Translations under genes and position numbers: made by a program | Notes under the pieces: model-generated | Seen by the model: the letters and a program-made list of their open reading frames with translations, nothing else | The model's database searches: none | What the model was told of the DNA's origin: nothing | In this document: positions 44,551 through 55,847 of the stretch, one piece after another | Layout: each line of letters begins with the position of its first letter | How positions within the stretch are numbered: position 1 is the stretch's first letter | NCBI GenBank assembly: GCA_965649825.1 | Contig: OZ287697.1 | Span: forward strand, 682,001-746,000 | From: Penicillus capitatus | Taxonomy: Eukaryota; Chlorophyta | Length of the DNA stretch: 64,000 bases | Direction of reading: 5' to 3'

Positions 44551-46038
44551 ATGGATACAGTCGAAACGCGTCGCCGTTGTGCAGCTCGATTGCGACTACA
44601 CGCGGCAATACCCAAACGTCTTGTCACTTGACAGCAACGGACTGTGCACAGACCTCTGGTTTTGGAAGCTTTTGGGCGACGGTCGAAGGAATGGGCCATC
44701 ACGCTTCTCCCTCCAAGCAATGAGATCTGTGATGTGACAGCTGATGTCTATTGGGGAGAGTATGAATCGGTGGACTGGACATCTGTGATGCGGTAAGAGT
44801 TGAATGCCGAAGGTGATGTGACAAATAAGTGTAGTGGAGAGATAATTGCTTCCTGCTACTGCATTCGAAAAGGGCTCATTCGGAAAGGCCATTTTGCTTA
44901 CAACATGAAGAAGTGGATGGCGAAGCGGCCAAAAAGCATTCTGGTTGGTAGCATCCCTGAAACGTACATTATGGATATCTCCGATCCCGAGTACTTTGAA
45001 GAAGCGCTCTGTGATCTGCCAGAGGCGAGACAGCTTCTCCTTAGCTTCCTCCTACAGTGTCATCATGAAGTTCAGGTGCAAGAGGAAAGAGGGGTGGTTT
45101 GGATCGCCAAGCCTTCGGTCATGAACCAAGGGACAGCTGTCGTTATCTTCGATCAGATTGATCGATTGCGAACGGCCGTCGAAGAGGCTCCGGGGATTAG
45201 GGAATGGGTGGTACAACGGTATGTGCATCCTCCACTCCTCATCCGGCAACGCAAGTTTCATATTCGAACCTATGTCCTCTGCATTGGACACCTCAAAGTC
45301 TACACATGGAAGGAAATGCTTCTCCTCTCTGCCAGTACCTACAGACCCTGTCTGCAAACACTCGTTCACTATGTGTGACAGATGAGGTCTACGACTCGAG
45401 TTTACAACATCTAGAAAGCAAGACCGCTCATCTGACCAATACCTGTCTTCTGAAGGAAGCATCATCCGACTGCGTGCATCTCCTTTCAGAACTTCCCCAG
45501 GTAAATAAGCCAGGAGACTGACTTCCTTTCGCGAATGTTTATCGACGCATTTCTAAGTTGATTGAAGAAGACGAGAACAGAGACATAGATAAATGCACGG
45601 AAACACTCAGTCAAGATATTCATGACCTCATCGGAGAATGCTTCAAAGCCATTTCATGTGAACTGTCGTTCCTGCCACTCCCCAACGCTTTCGAGTTCTT
45701 CGGATTTGATTTCATGGGTCACTATCGTGCACAATCCATATCTTTTCCTCCAAGGTGGATGTCTTTAGTGGACGATTCGTGGCATTGCTGGTTGCTCGAA
45801 GCGAACGCTGAGCCCGATTTCAAACAGACGGGCGATAGACTCAAGCCCATGCTACAGTACATGATGGAAGATGCTTTCCAACTGATCATCGATCCTTTAC
45901 ATCCTTTTAATCCAGTTCAGGCCTCATCCCATCAACCAAATACTGTATACATTCTCTCTGTTTCAGACGCCGTGGGACATGCCAAACCATCCGACTGGCA
46001 ATCAGTGGACGTGTGTCTTCGAAAGCACACACGACTAG
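44551..46038 (+). CDS. Tubulin-tyrosine-ligase-like protein
   Basis: Spliced exons give RPLVLEAFGRRSKEW, ADVYWGEYESVDW, IIASCYCIRKGLIRKGHFAYNMKKW, VWIAKPSVMNQGTAVVIF, EWVVQRYVHPPLLIRQRKFHIRTYVLC, TAHLTNTCL, FEFFGFDFM joined to VDDSWHCWLLEANAEPDF. These are the ATP-grasp motifs of the TTL family (KPSxxNxG, QxYIxxPLL, KFDxRxY, LLExNxxP), which ligates tyrosine or glutamate to tubulin or related proteins. Introns at 44793-44834 and about 45330-45383 are well supported. The extreme N-terminus is unsure (ATG 44551, or 44522 overlapping the HAT1 start). The end TPWDMPNHPTG...STHD is inferred after a final intron. Confidence 0.8.
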
Positions 46039-46041
46039 CCT

Positions 46042-46733
46042 CTAGAGATGCCATTGACCGCTTTTGCGTGCTTTGTACATCTGGAATCGATCCTGACACC
46101 GCCACAGAGTTTTCAGATGTCGTTCGATCCAGAGCATAAACAGAACCTGTTTGCGGAAGACATCTGCAAGTTCCAATCGCTTAATGACCGTGCAGTAACG
46201 TTGAAACTGTGTCCGTCTTAAGTAAACGAGGATTTTGTGCCTTGCGTGTATAAGTTTCTGCATGATCCTTGGCGCTGCCTTGTCCTGGCGATTGTTCACC
46301 ATATGCCACTCCAATGCCTTTATCTTCTTTGTCAAGAGCGCCGCTGATGTCCACATGCACTTGCGAGAAACGAGACACTCAGAGTCTTGCCTTGGACTTC
46401 AGATGAACCAGTATCGTGTTCGTGGCGTTGGAAGGCCTGCCGTGTGCGCTTGAGCTCCTCTTTAGTTCTGTCTCTGCGATTCATTCCTTCCACGGATAGG
46501 TACTATCCACAGAAGTGGGTGAGAAGCTGCAAGTGGACAGAAGAGATGACCTTCTTTAGCAATTCCGGTTTTGGTTGTTTCGTTATTTCGTCGATCTTTA
46601 CGGTTCCCGCCTGGACGAATTTTATAAACTCCTCGTCCGAGGTCTCTTTGCTCCACAGTGTGCCATTTGACAGAAATCTCTGCGAACGTAAGGCGCTGAG
46701 GCATCCGAAGGCATTTCTCGATCTCGACAGCAT
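46042..46733 (-). CDS. Organellar (mitochondrial-type) ribosomal protein uS15
   Basis: MLSRSRNAFGCLSALRSQRFL is an Arg/Ser-rich, acid-free presequence. After an intron ending CTGTGGATAG comes YLSVEGMNRRDR, then AFQRHEHDTGSSEVQ, joined across a GC-AG intron (46344-46390) to AALLTKKIKALEWHM, KLIHARHKILVYLRRTQFQRYCTVIKRL. This is the bacterial-type S15 core that binds the central domain of small-subunit rRNA, so the product serves the mitochondrial or plastid ribosome. The C-terminal extension past the core is about 40 residues. Its stop is 3 bp from the TTL-like stop, and its start is 65 bp from PKA, divergently. Confidence 0.87.
46344..46390 (-). other. GC-AG intron in uS15
   Basis: 47 nt, donor CCAAG|GCAAGA, acceptor CATCAG. 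No GT donor nearby gives the conserved reading, and removal yields DTGSSEVQ-AALLTKKI, the invariant S15 sequence. Canonical for the minor GC-AG class. Confidence 0.8.
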
Positions 46734-46798
46734 GATCGCCCTTAATGCATGACATTGTTGTCGCTCTGTGACGAGTACCCGTGATCTCTGTGTTTATC

Positions 46799-48074
46799 AT
46801 GGCACACGAAGACAGGAGCAGCGCACGAGAGAACACGAATGGCACATCTCTGTCATCCACTAGTTTCTTCAGCATCGATCAGTTTGACCTATACCAGACT
46901 ATCGGTCCTTTCCCTCAAACATGGCGCTGCTGCGCGTCGACATGAAACGTCCGCCAGGAACCGGAAGCTTCGCGCGTGTCCGGCTTGTGAGAGACAAACG
47001 CGATGGGCAATTCTTTGCCTTGAAAATCATGAAGAAATCGCTTCTGCTCAAGCGCAAACAAGTGGAGCATATCCTCAGCGAAAGGGCTGTTCTGCAGGAC
47101 ATCCAGCATCCACGCATTGCCAATCTGTCTGTCTCCCATTCGCATTCTCAGCGGCGACGCATCATGTGTCCAGGGCTGGAGCGTTCCAGGACAGGGCGCA
47201 TATCTACATGGTTCTCGAGTATGTGCCTGGCGGCGAGCTCTTTTTTCATTTGCAACGCGCTGGACGCTTTTCGGTGGCGATCGTGCGTTTCTACATCGCC
47301 TGCCTGACGTTGATCCTGGAAGAACTGCACGCACACAACGTGGCCTATCGAGATCTCAAGCCTGAAAACGTAATGCTGGACAGGAACGGCTATGCTAAGC
47401 TGACAGATTTCGGGTTTGCGAAGAAAGTGAGCGAGAGGTGTGTCACACGCTGTGGCGATGCTGTCGAAGATCCTCGCATTATTCCCCGTAGAACGTGGAC
47501 GCTGTGCGGGACTCCCGAGTATTTGGCGCCGGAAGTGATTCAGAGTCGCGGTCATGGCGTCGCTGTGGATTTCTGGAGTCTCGGTGTGCTCTTCTACGAG
47601 CTGCTCGAAGGCTATCCTCCTTTCAGCGACGACAATCCTTTTGTGGTCTACCAACAGATCCTCGACGGCCGCGTCGTCTATCCAAAAGCGATGGATCCGT
47701 GGGCCAAGGCACACAGGCATCACAGACATGGGCACACGTCGACGACGGGTGTCTTCAGGACTTGATAAGAAAGCTGCTCAACGGAGATCAGAGCAAACGC
47801 ATCGGAAACCTGTACAACGGTGTGGACGACATCAAGAAGCACCGATTCTTCAAGGGCTTCGACTGGAACGCACTTGCCAACGGTGACGGATACGTCAGGG
47901 GAGGACAGTGTGGACAGAGGTCGATGGGGTGCAGGGACGATGCGTGCTCCGATTGTTCCGAAGATCAAGACGGCCAACGACACAAGCTACTTCGACAGCT
48001 ACAAGGAATCCACGTCCGAAACGGGAGAGCCGTTGGACGCTGAAGAAGCGGAGAACGCATTCCGAGCGTTCTGA
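46799..48074 (+). CDS. cAMP-dependent protein kinase catalytic subunit (complete copy B)
   Basis: Six exons (46799-46904, 46958-47126, 47174-47437, 47492-47708, 47759-47882, 47935-48074) sum to 1020 nt, a 339-residue protein. Motifs in order: FDLYQTIGTGSFARVRLV (glycine loop), FFALKIMKKS (VAIK Lys), [19 protein letters not shown] (catalytic loop), [24 protein letters not shown] (activation loop Thr and APE), DPWAKDLIRKLL, FDWNAL, and the AGC tail SYFDSYKE. It phosphorylates Ser/Thr in basic contexts under control of cAMP-binding regulatory subunits. Intron 4 (47709-47758) appears to be GC-AG. The duplicated block begins at 46974, inside exon 2. Confidence 0.92.
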
Positions 48075-48161
48075 GGGGCAGCGGGCCGGCCGGTTTCTCG
48101 TGACGGTCGTGGGCCGTGGAGGCGCCTCCGTTTTAAACAGAAGCATCGTACAGCGTTTCTG

Positions 48162-49073
48162 TCATTCGGCTGCTGCCTTTCCCTTCTTCTTGGCAGATTT
48201 CTTGATGTAGAACTCGAGCTCTTTGCCTTCCAGGACGTATCCATCCGCTCTTCCTATCTGACCAGGGCGCGATGCGACGATTGCCATCAAGCGACCGGTG
48301 ATCATTTGCTCGGCCACTCGCGCATCCAGTGCCCTCCTCGCTGCCAGATGGCTTTTCATCTCTTTGATCTGCTCTTCCGAAACCTAGCAAACCACAGAGT
48401 TCGCGTCCTCGTGGACGGATGCGGAGCATCGGCACGTCTTTCATGCTTTCAAAGTTTGGCAGGTTTTCAGACGTCCCATCGTCTTTGCCCTTCACGCCAA
48501 CTTCCACGCCGTAATGCTTTTGGTACCACTGTTTGAAGGGATTGGCATCCACTTGGACCACCACAGACTTCGTCAGAGATTTCGTCCGCACCTGCCGTTC
48601 ACGGTTTTCGCCCTTCTTGATCTGCCCGCGCTCACCAGTTCATTACTGTTGGGATGATAGACGACATCCATGATGCGTGTCTTCCTGGTACATGCCTGGA
48701 CGGGTCGACCGATGGAAGGGAGATGTGAGGATGTGAGATGATGCGACCTCCGAGGGCCAGGCAAAGCAGCCGGAGTCGAGGCGAAGGGCTCTGCGTTTGA
48801 TCAGTCGTCCGCGTGCTCGAACGCGACGCACCTCGACGTTGGAGGAGAGCTTCGTGCTGGCGGAAGGTCGTCCCATGTCGTATCTGGAGGCAGCGATCTG
48901 GCAGTTCGAAGGAAGGATGCCGAATCTGCGTTACTTCTTTTTCTTTCTCCACGCTTTCTTGCGGCCTCCCGTCGCTTTGCGTTTGTGCAGTGTCCCGCGT
49001 GTGATGCCTAGAACGAAAATGGGCCATAAAACAGGCTACACGCGATGCCCTGAAGGAAGAGCTACGCACCCAT
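48162..49073 (-). CDS. RPS8: 40S ribosomal protein eS8, copy B
   Basis: Same six-exon structure as the copy at 9955-10865, starting ATG at 49071-49073 with a 4-nt first coding exon. Conserved blocks [56 protein letters not shown] and [16 protein letters not shown] are unbroken. Most differences from copy A fall in introns (e.g. GTCGCATC for GTCACATC at the intron 3 donor). Both copies therefore look able to supply eS8. The gene converges with the PKA gene, 87 bp between stops. Confidence 0.93.
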
Positions 49074-49124
49074 TGTACCACAACGATCGCTCAGACAACG
49101 CTGCGGAGAGCGGCGGCGACGACG

Positions 49125-49370
49125 TTGATAGAAATGGATGGACCCATCTGTGCAAGAATGACAAAATTTGTTAAAGAGCTTTTGGAAGGTGACACAGCGT
49201 GCAGAACATCTCGGTACGCGTCTCTCGAACAGCTGTCGGATGCTCCACCCGATTCTCATCCCTCTCGGTTCCAGATCGGTGCTACGAAAGAGACGATAGA
49301 GTGCAACAGCAAAACGGGAAAGCACCGCCACTCTAATAGTTTCAAGGCGGTCTGCGATCAGGTCTCGTGA
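49125..49370 (+). CDS. Unassigned open frame antisense-upstream of eS8
   Basis: 81 codons (MIEMDGPICARMTKFVKELL...). The equivalent in copy A (9649-9905, minus) is open too and extends upstream in frame to a longer ORF. In copy B a 2-nt insertion near 49031 breaks that extension. It runs divergently from eS8. Replacement differences are present between copies. It may be a small gene or chance. Confidence 0.2.
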   Translation: MIEMDGPICARMTKFVKELLEGDTACRTSRYASLEQLSDAPPDSHPSRFQIGATKETIECNSKTGKHRHSNSFKAVCDQVS

Positions 49371-49536
49371 GATTATGAGCGGAGTATCGTTTCATGGGAG
49401 AGAATGTATGTTGACAGTGCAGCCAGGCACCCTGTAGGCCCCGATCTGGGCATTGTACAAACGCAGTCTGTCTGATAGCCGAGTGGAGGTCGTCCGATTG
49501 TCTGGACGATCGAATCTCCGTCGTGCACTCTCGGGG

Positions 49537-50705
49537 ACAGAACTCAGATGATGCAGCTGTCAGCGATGGAAAACCATGCCGTTTCGCCAGAAGTTGTGTA
49601 AAGTGGAAACGACGGCACGACTGTCATTGCCCTCTGAACAGAGAACACTGTCCTGGACCGTCACCTCTTGTTTTTTGGCAGGACCACTGCTCAGTCTCCT
49701 TCACACGGAAGGAGACATGCCTTTGCAGCATTGAACAACCGCAAGGTGACGAGGCCTCTCGGCCTTCATACGGTCCACAGATTGTGGCACTGAAGGATGC
49801 GAATATCTTCGCGGGATCATTCGTGTATTGCAGCTGACACGAGCGAATGTTATACAGGAGACAGCGGAAGCGATGTGGTAGCGAACCTATTGCACTCTGT
49901 AAGGATCGGCTGCAAAGAAAGACAAGTCGGTAACCAATAGAGAAGATTTTTGTCCCGGAGTATCACCCAGATGGGCGTCGCGCGGCCGAACAGGATCTGT
50001 GCAGCCACGCGGCGCCCATCTGGCGGATAGACCGCAGACAAAAATTAGGTACATCTCGAAACCGGAGCCGGTTTCGAGAGACCTGTGTAAGAGGAGAGAT
50101 GGCGTTTGATCGCCACCGCGTCGAGCGCCGCTTTAGCCGCGGCCGAGAGGCATAGACCGCTCGACGCGGTGTCGATCGACAGATGCCGCGTCGAGCGCCG
50201 CTTTAGCCGCGGCCGAGGGGCCGAAACCGCTCGACGCGGCATCGGTCGACGCCGCAGAAATTCCACGTGGTCGCGGCGGTACCTAGATAGGCAGACAGAT
50301 AGAAGAACTCTAGCGGACGAACCTTCCAGTCTTCGGAGTCTTCGGGGGACCTGTCCTTCTTCGGTGCGCATCTGTGGAACAGAACTGCGTCGACAAAGAC
50401 GCCGAGTCAGCTCAGCGTCGACAAGACAGGCGGACCGTACTTGAAACGTGCACTTCGGAAACCAGTGCAGAGTTAGGCAAAACAGGCAATGCGGAAATGG
50501 GTATGGCGTCGCGCATTTTATAGCCGTTTTGCAGCCGAGGTGACGTCTGGAACAATTCGACTCCGCTCTCGGCCAATCAGAACGCTCCATTCCGTCCACG
50601 ACAGTCTGACGTCGGCCAGAAGTGGGTCAAACGTCGCTTCACGCAGGTCAGGTCCGCAGGACGTGCCGCACTCTGTTCTCTCGAGTTCGTGAACGCTTTA
50701 CCCTT
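49537..50705 (-). repeat. Hairpin-rich element, copy 3
   Basis: The copy inside the inverted block. TATA box 50516-50522; hairpin 1 50182-50243, hairpin 2 about 50109-50177, hairpin 3 50055-50078, hairpin 4 49967-50023, all on the minus strand. The arms match copy 1 exactly in hairpins 1 and 2, even though sequence between the TATA box and the hairpins (about 50,270-50,500) has diverged more than elsewhere. That contrast is what one expects if the stems are what is kept. Confidence 0.8.
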
Positions 50706-50955
50706 AAGGGTGAGTTGGACAGAGCTTACTGCATAATAACGACAGCAACGTCCGTCTTTTACCTTCCTTCCATCGACCCAGCGAAGGTTCACGACCAGCA
50801 TACGCACCTCGAGATGTAACGCACCCGCGGATTCGGCGGTTTTCCGCAGATTGAAGACGAGTCAATGACTCGACACAATCCTGAACTGCACACTTAACAG
50901 AGATCCATCTTCAACTGGTTTTTTGCCGTTTGCAGCACAGCGAAGCATGGACTGA

Positions 50956-51555
50956 ATGTGAACACAGAACAGGTTTCACTTATTGTCAGAAGGTAGAAGA
51001 GGATCCCATCAGGAGAACATGGGATAGAGAGATGCAAAAGCATCCTGCCCTGTCACTAGGCAACAAAGTACAAGAGAGATTCGGATTCGATATCTCTAGA
51101 TCGTAGCCTCTTTCATGTACGAGAGGTCGAAGGAACCGACAACATGTCAATCCCAGTGATAGGACAGTGCCTAATAGAGATAGCTATGCTTAGACCAAAT
51201 GATCTTAAAGATATCAAAAGAACGAGCGCAATGGTGTGGAACAGACGCCACGTGTGCACAATTCGCCATTCTGACGCGTGCCATTTTGGCCGAGATGTCC
51301 TTTGAGGACCTTTGCATAGAGCCATCTTTTCGAATCTTAATCTAAGACCTTTTACAGAGTAACTGATTCCAATAGGTAACTTCATCTGCGCACATGTTCT
51401 TTGTGGATGGTGGATGGTTCGATCGTTTATCCCACTGCGGCAACTGAAAAAGAAGATATGTCGTCTTGGTAAAATTCATACCTGGATTCTGAAAGAGATT
51501 GGAAAGCAATGCGGTCATCTGCATGATTCTAACATTCCTTGTGAGGGTTTCAACC
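50956..51555. other. No gene recognised
   Basis: AT-richer spacer to the right of the duplicated block with short unsupported minus-strand frames (51113-51557). Likely holds the promoter of the CHCH gene. Confidence 0.4.
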
Positions 51556-51960
51556 ATGGAAGATGCTAAGCAACGTCATTCGAACGGGGAAGCCGAAAAG
51601 GTGGATCGATTTCCCGTCGCTTTAAGACTCGCATTGCAAGAGATATATCTTGTGGCGTGGTCAGGCCATAGGTTCACTCTCTCCTTGCGACGTGGCAAAA
51701 CTAGAAGAGTGCCTGAAAGCAAACAACGGCGATCAGTCTAAAGTCACTCTTAAGGCCTCAAGTGGTGTTGTCTTGTGCGCGAATCACGTCGTGCGTAGTG
51801 CCTGAAAGAATTGGCAGCATTCAAGGCATCTTGTGGAGGGGATTCTGCCTCGGAGAGTAATGCCACTGCAACTCTCTCTCTTTCATCGGTTCATGTGCGA
51901 CTCCCAGACACTCAAGACGTCGACCCCGGAAAAGACAGAAGCACAGAAAGCACTGCGTGA
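51556..51960 (+). CDS. CHCH (coiled-coil-helix) small cysteine protein
   Basis: Three exons (51556-51600, 51665-51742, 51799-51960) splice in phase 0 to 94 residues: MEDAKQRHSNGEAEKAIGSL, then PCDVAKLEECLKANNGDQSK joined to CLKELAAFKASCGGD and a Ser/Thr-rich tail. Two cysteine pairs flank a helical-hairpin core, with the D/S-K-C-L pattern seen in CHCH proteins of the mitochondrial intermembrane space, oxidised by Mia40. Cysteine spacings here are 7 and 10 rather than the usual 9, so the assignment is to the fold, not to a named member. Confidence 0.65.
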
Positions 51961-52266
51961 TCCGGTCTGGCTCCCCACTTACAAAAAACAAGGCACTCAG
52001 TTTACCTGACGATATTTCGCAGGATTGCTTTTTTGTCGGAGGGCCCTGAATCACGAAGCCGTGTTCCCATCTGACCAAATGAAGAAATGGAGTTTGGTCA
52101 CTCTCTGTAAGTGGGATGCCGACATATGTACGAGATTTTTAGATGAAATTCTTTTTCTGCAAGAAAAGGCTCAATGTCTCTTGAGCGATCTGTTCTGTCC
52201 CTTGGATGATCATCTCGCGAAGAAAAGGGATCAAAAAATGTCATCCTAGACAGTGGGATGGCATCC
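51961..52266 (+). other. Possible exon(s), unassigned
   Basis: A plus-strand frame at 52025-52249 contains a good GTAAGT donor (about 52109) and TTTTTAG acceptor. Splicing gives short open pieces (DEILFLQEKAQCLLSDLF). No family is seen. The region sits between the CHCH stop and the convergent HAD gene and may be untranslated. Confidence 0.2.
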
Positions 52267-53306
52267 TCAACTGGCGGGGCTCGTTTCGAAGCAGAGTTCC
52301 TTCAGAGAGAACCGTTCGTCGCCTTCCTCTCCAATACAATCGTAAATCGCATCCGCTTTGCTGAAATCCTCCTCCTGTGTATAGCTGCTTCGTGTTACAA
52401 AGCACCTAGACAATCGCTCAATGAAAACCATCAAGCGAGAGGTCGCACTTCATTCCGGCAGCTTTAGCCGCTTGTACTCCGATTGCACTATCCTCGATCA
52501 CCACACATCTTCCAAAAGTACATCGGGTGAAATAGGAGGAGGGGCAGTAATGGGACAGACTTTGCACGATCGACAGAGAGCTTTTCGGCAGCGAGATTGT
52601 AGATATCAGGAGAGGGTTTCTTCTTTGGCACGACATCGCCAGCAAAGACACGCATCTTCCCAGCCACTTCAGCACCCAACATGACCTCAACGATCTTGCT
52701 GACAGCACGTTCGTTCGAAGTGCTGCACACAGCAATGGGCACCTCTGCACTCATGGCCTCATCTGAAACATAAACGCTTCTCACTCTTTTCGTCAGAAAG
52801 GTCACACTTATTAATCGGCGGACGCCAGGTCGTAAAGGCATGGCACCGGATTCCACCATCTCCATAAAGATGTCTGTCTTCAACAGATGCAGCGCCTTGA
52901 CAAACTCCTGTCTCTCTTCTGCACTCTGCACGGCTCACACTTCGCCCAAATGACGATCCGATTTTCATCAGGTCACACCTTTAGTGTTTTGAATGGCTCC
53001 TGATCTTCGCATCCCTACTCGAAGGACAGACATTCGTCATGTGTGAGATGTAAAGAAGAAGAGATAACGGTGAAGTAACGTGTCATCCTTTCTTTCCCTC
53101 CGCCTGTCTCGAGGAGCACTCCGTAGAGTGGCACATCCCACACGTGATCCACTCCTGTCATCTGAGATCGCACTTTTTTGAAATTGGCGATCTATCATTG
53201 GACCTTTTCGTTTGAAGGCCTCATTGAAAGCAACTCTGTGTCCGTCCCTCTCTGTATCCACGAGGACACCGTCGCAGTCAAAGAGCACTGCCTCCGGGTA
53301 CTCCAT
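52267..53306 (-). CDS. HAD-family sugar-phosphatase, CbbY type
   Basis: Exons give AVLFDCDGVLVDTERDGHRVAFNEAF (HAD motif I, DxD), then VDHVWDVPLYGVLLETGGGKERM, EFVKALHLLKTDIFMEMV, LRPGVRRLI, IAVCSTSNERAV (motif II), FAGDVVPKKKPSPDIYNLAAE (Lys, motif III), CVVIEDSAIGVQAAKAAGM (motif IV), and after a 45-nt intron CFVTRSSYTQEEDFSKADAIYDCIG. This matches plant/algal CbbY-like phosphatases, which remove inhibitory xylulose-1,5-bisphosphate of Rubisco, usually in the plastid. The frame stays open upstream to 53438 and could encode a transit peptide. It is divergent from starch synthase. Confidence 0.87.
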
Positions 53307-53476
53307 AGCCGAAATTCGAACGCTTTGCCGTGGTCGAGAAGGGCGTTGTACTATGGGGCGCCTCTCACACACGCCACATCCTATGATGCGTCGTGAACAG
53401 GACGCGAGACAGGCCATTGGGAAAACGATCCACGGCAAATCGGTTAGATGGCCTGGAGGATAGGTTCGACCGTTCG

Positions 53477-55832
53477 ATGATCCGGCAGGTTCCGAAACGG
53501 TGGCGACTCTCTTGTCGACGCGGTAAACGACGTCGGGAAAGCAGAAGCGTCCAATGTCGAGGAAAGAGTGAGAAACTCAAGGTCGGCCTAACACGATCGA
53601 CGCTGCCCAGGCTGTCCGTGATGCTAATGCGTGAAGGTAGATTGTGTTTGTGGGGACGGAAGTGGCGCCCTGGTCCAAAGTGGGAGGCTTAGCAGATGTC
53701 ATGAGTTCCCTGCCTGTCGCTCTGGCAGCACAGTAGCGTCTTCTGACAGTTTCGACCAGCATCATACTCTGCGCTCTACTGTTTATAGAGGCCATGATGT
53801 GATGACCGTCGTTCCGCGCTACAGCTCCTATCCAGAAGTGCACGACACTGGTTGCATCGTCCCACTGAAAGGCCGAATGCAAACGGAGACATCTGATGGG
53901 GTCAAACCAATAATAACACATTCGAGACTGTACGTGTTGAGGAGAGATGGAGTGGATCGCGTGTTTGTAAACCATCCGTGCTACACTCAGGAGAATGCAG
54001 ATATGCAAGATGACGGAGCATCGTCAGGATCAGCGATCTACCCTTATCATCCAACAGTCGTACGACAGAAATCGCACAGTTGATGAGAGATGCTGCGTAG
54101 CTATCGGAGTCGAAGTTTGAGATCGGATACAACATACTCTGTCAGAGTGCCATCTTTGCGCCTTTCTTGCTTTGGAAGGAGGAGATCTGGGACAGAGCAT
54201 GTAACTCAGTGACAAATGAGGGTGAGGCAATGGAGAGAGATAGAGTGATCTATGTTTGCAACGACTGGCCTTGTGCTTCGCTTCCTCTCTGGATCCGGCA
54301 CTATGCATCCGAGGGTTTCCCGATCGACTCGATCCCAAACAGAAAGAGACATCCGCAGATTGAGCCTCGTGGAGTCTGGGAGAAGAATCAGTTTTTCTGC
54401 CATCGATGGACGGGTGACAGCGACCGTCTCGAATTCAGCAGAGATCTGTGTGGAGAGATCTCAGAAGCGACGACAACTTTGTCAACTGCCATGCGAGAAG
54501 AAAAAGAGAATGTGCTGCTTGACCCTAATAGCATTCATTTGCATCGCCCGTTCCTCCAAAGCGGTCGTTATCAGGCTTCGGGTCCTGAAAAGTTGTCTGT
54601 CGCCGAAAGGGAATGGAGAGCGCGGCAGAAGCAAAGGATCTCTCAAGCCAGGTCTGTCTTTTTGATCCACAATGCAGAGTTTACAGGACCGGATCTCTCC
54701 CAGTCTTTGATCCGACTGGCTGTAGAAGCTGACCTCAGTTCCTTTCTTCCATCCAAGAGTGTGTGGCTCTACCAAACCTTCATTCCTGAAGGGGTGCTTG
54801 CAGGTCAGGCGAATTGGCTGCAGACTGGACTCTCTATGAGCAATTCTGTCTTGACAGTGAGTCCGGGGTATGCAAAGGAGCTGCAGGCGAAATTCGACGA
54901 CAGCCCCTCTGGGTTCTACAAAGACCTGAAGATTAAGGGAATCATGAATGGCCTGGATACGGGAACGTGGAATCCGTCGCGGGATCCGATGCTCAGCCCT
55001 TCACTCCATTACACGCTTCATGATCTGCCTCGAGGAAAGGACAGAGCTAAACTCCATCTCCAGGTTATTTCTTGCAGCTGATGTGCTCTTTGATGAAATG
55101 CATCGGCAGAGAAAGCTGGGCATGGAGATAGACGCTCAGAGCCCACTGTTTGGTTTCATTGGTCGACTCGATCATCAAAAGGGCGTCGATATCTTGCTGA
55201 CAGCCATCTTAAAATCTTTCATGGATACCCAAATTCGCAACAGGGCTCAGTTTGTGATACTTGGATGCGGTGATCCTATATTGGAAGCTCACCTTAGAGC
55301 CATCCAAGTGACATATCGATCTTCCATAGAAGGCCATGAGTGCGTGTGTCTAGTTCTGGTTTCCTGGATGTGCCGTGGGCGTGGCATCTTTTAACGATAC
55401 ATTAGCACACGAGATTCTTGCAGGATCAGATTTTCTCGTGATCCCCTCGAGATTTGAGCCGTGTGGAATAGTGGGACTCGCTGCTGTGCGTTACGGCACC
55501 GTACCCATCGCCCCAGCCGTCGGCGGACTGAAAGAACTCGTCCAAGGTGTCACATCACCTCATGGCTCCATCCACTGGGTCACTTCGTGAGTACAGTGGA
55601 TAGGTTTGGATTTCCACCAGTCGGTATCAAAATAGAAGACACATCCTGTGCAGAAGAGCATGTATTGCATGAGATGTCTGGTGCCGTGCATCGTGCCATT
55701 CGTCGTGCCATGGATCTCTACGGAACGGCGGCATTTCTGCAGCTTCAGCGAAGATGCATGTATGTCGATGTTTCTTGGGATCGTCCCGTTCTTCAGTGGA
55801 TCGAGCATCTGTATGCACTCTTACAGAAATGA
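53477..55832 (+). CDS. Starch/glycogen synthase, GT5 family
   Basis: A basic N-terminus ([22 protein letters not shown]) leads through an intron to [20 protein letters not shown], carrying the KxGGL substrate loop. Then [139 protein letters not shown]. The enzyme extends alpha-1,4-glucan from ADP- or UDP-glucose. About 100 extra residues are inserted between the CNDWP and IHNAEF motifs. The last intron, 55547-55596, begins GTGTCACATCA. No second carbohydrate-binding domain is visible. Confidence 0.9.
55547..55596 (+). other. Starch synthase intron beginning GTGTCACATCA
   Basis: 50 nt; removal joins GGLKELVQ to [13 protein letters not shown] in frame, while retention introduces a stop. The 10-mer occupies intron bases 2-11. 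Confidence 0.85.
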
Positions 55833-55847
55833 CACATGTCTGCACGT

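Larger units (their letters stand above)
46974..50955. repeat. Segmental duplication, copy B (inverted relative to 8060-12025)
   Basis: The inverted partner of copy A: kinase exons 2-6 (+), eS8 (-), hairpin element (-) and the flank with the sequence around 50,830-50,950 matching 8,071-8,200. The left border falls immediately after the codons for GTGSFA in the kinase. Both eS8 genes remain intact. Copies are separated by about 35 kb. Confidence 0.9.
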
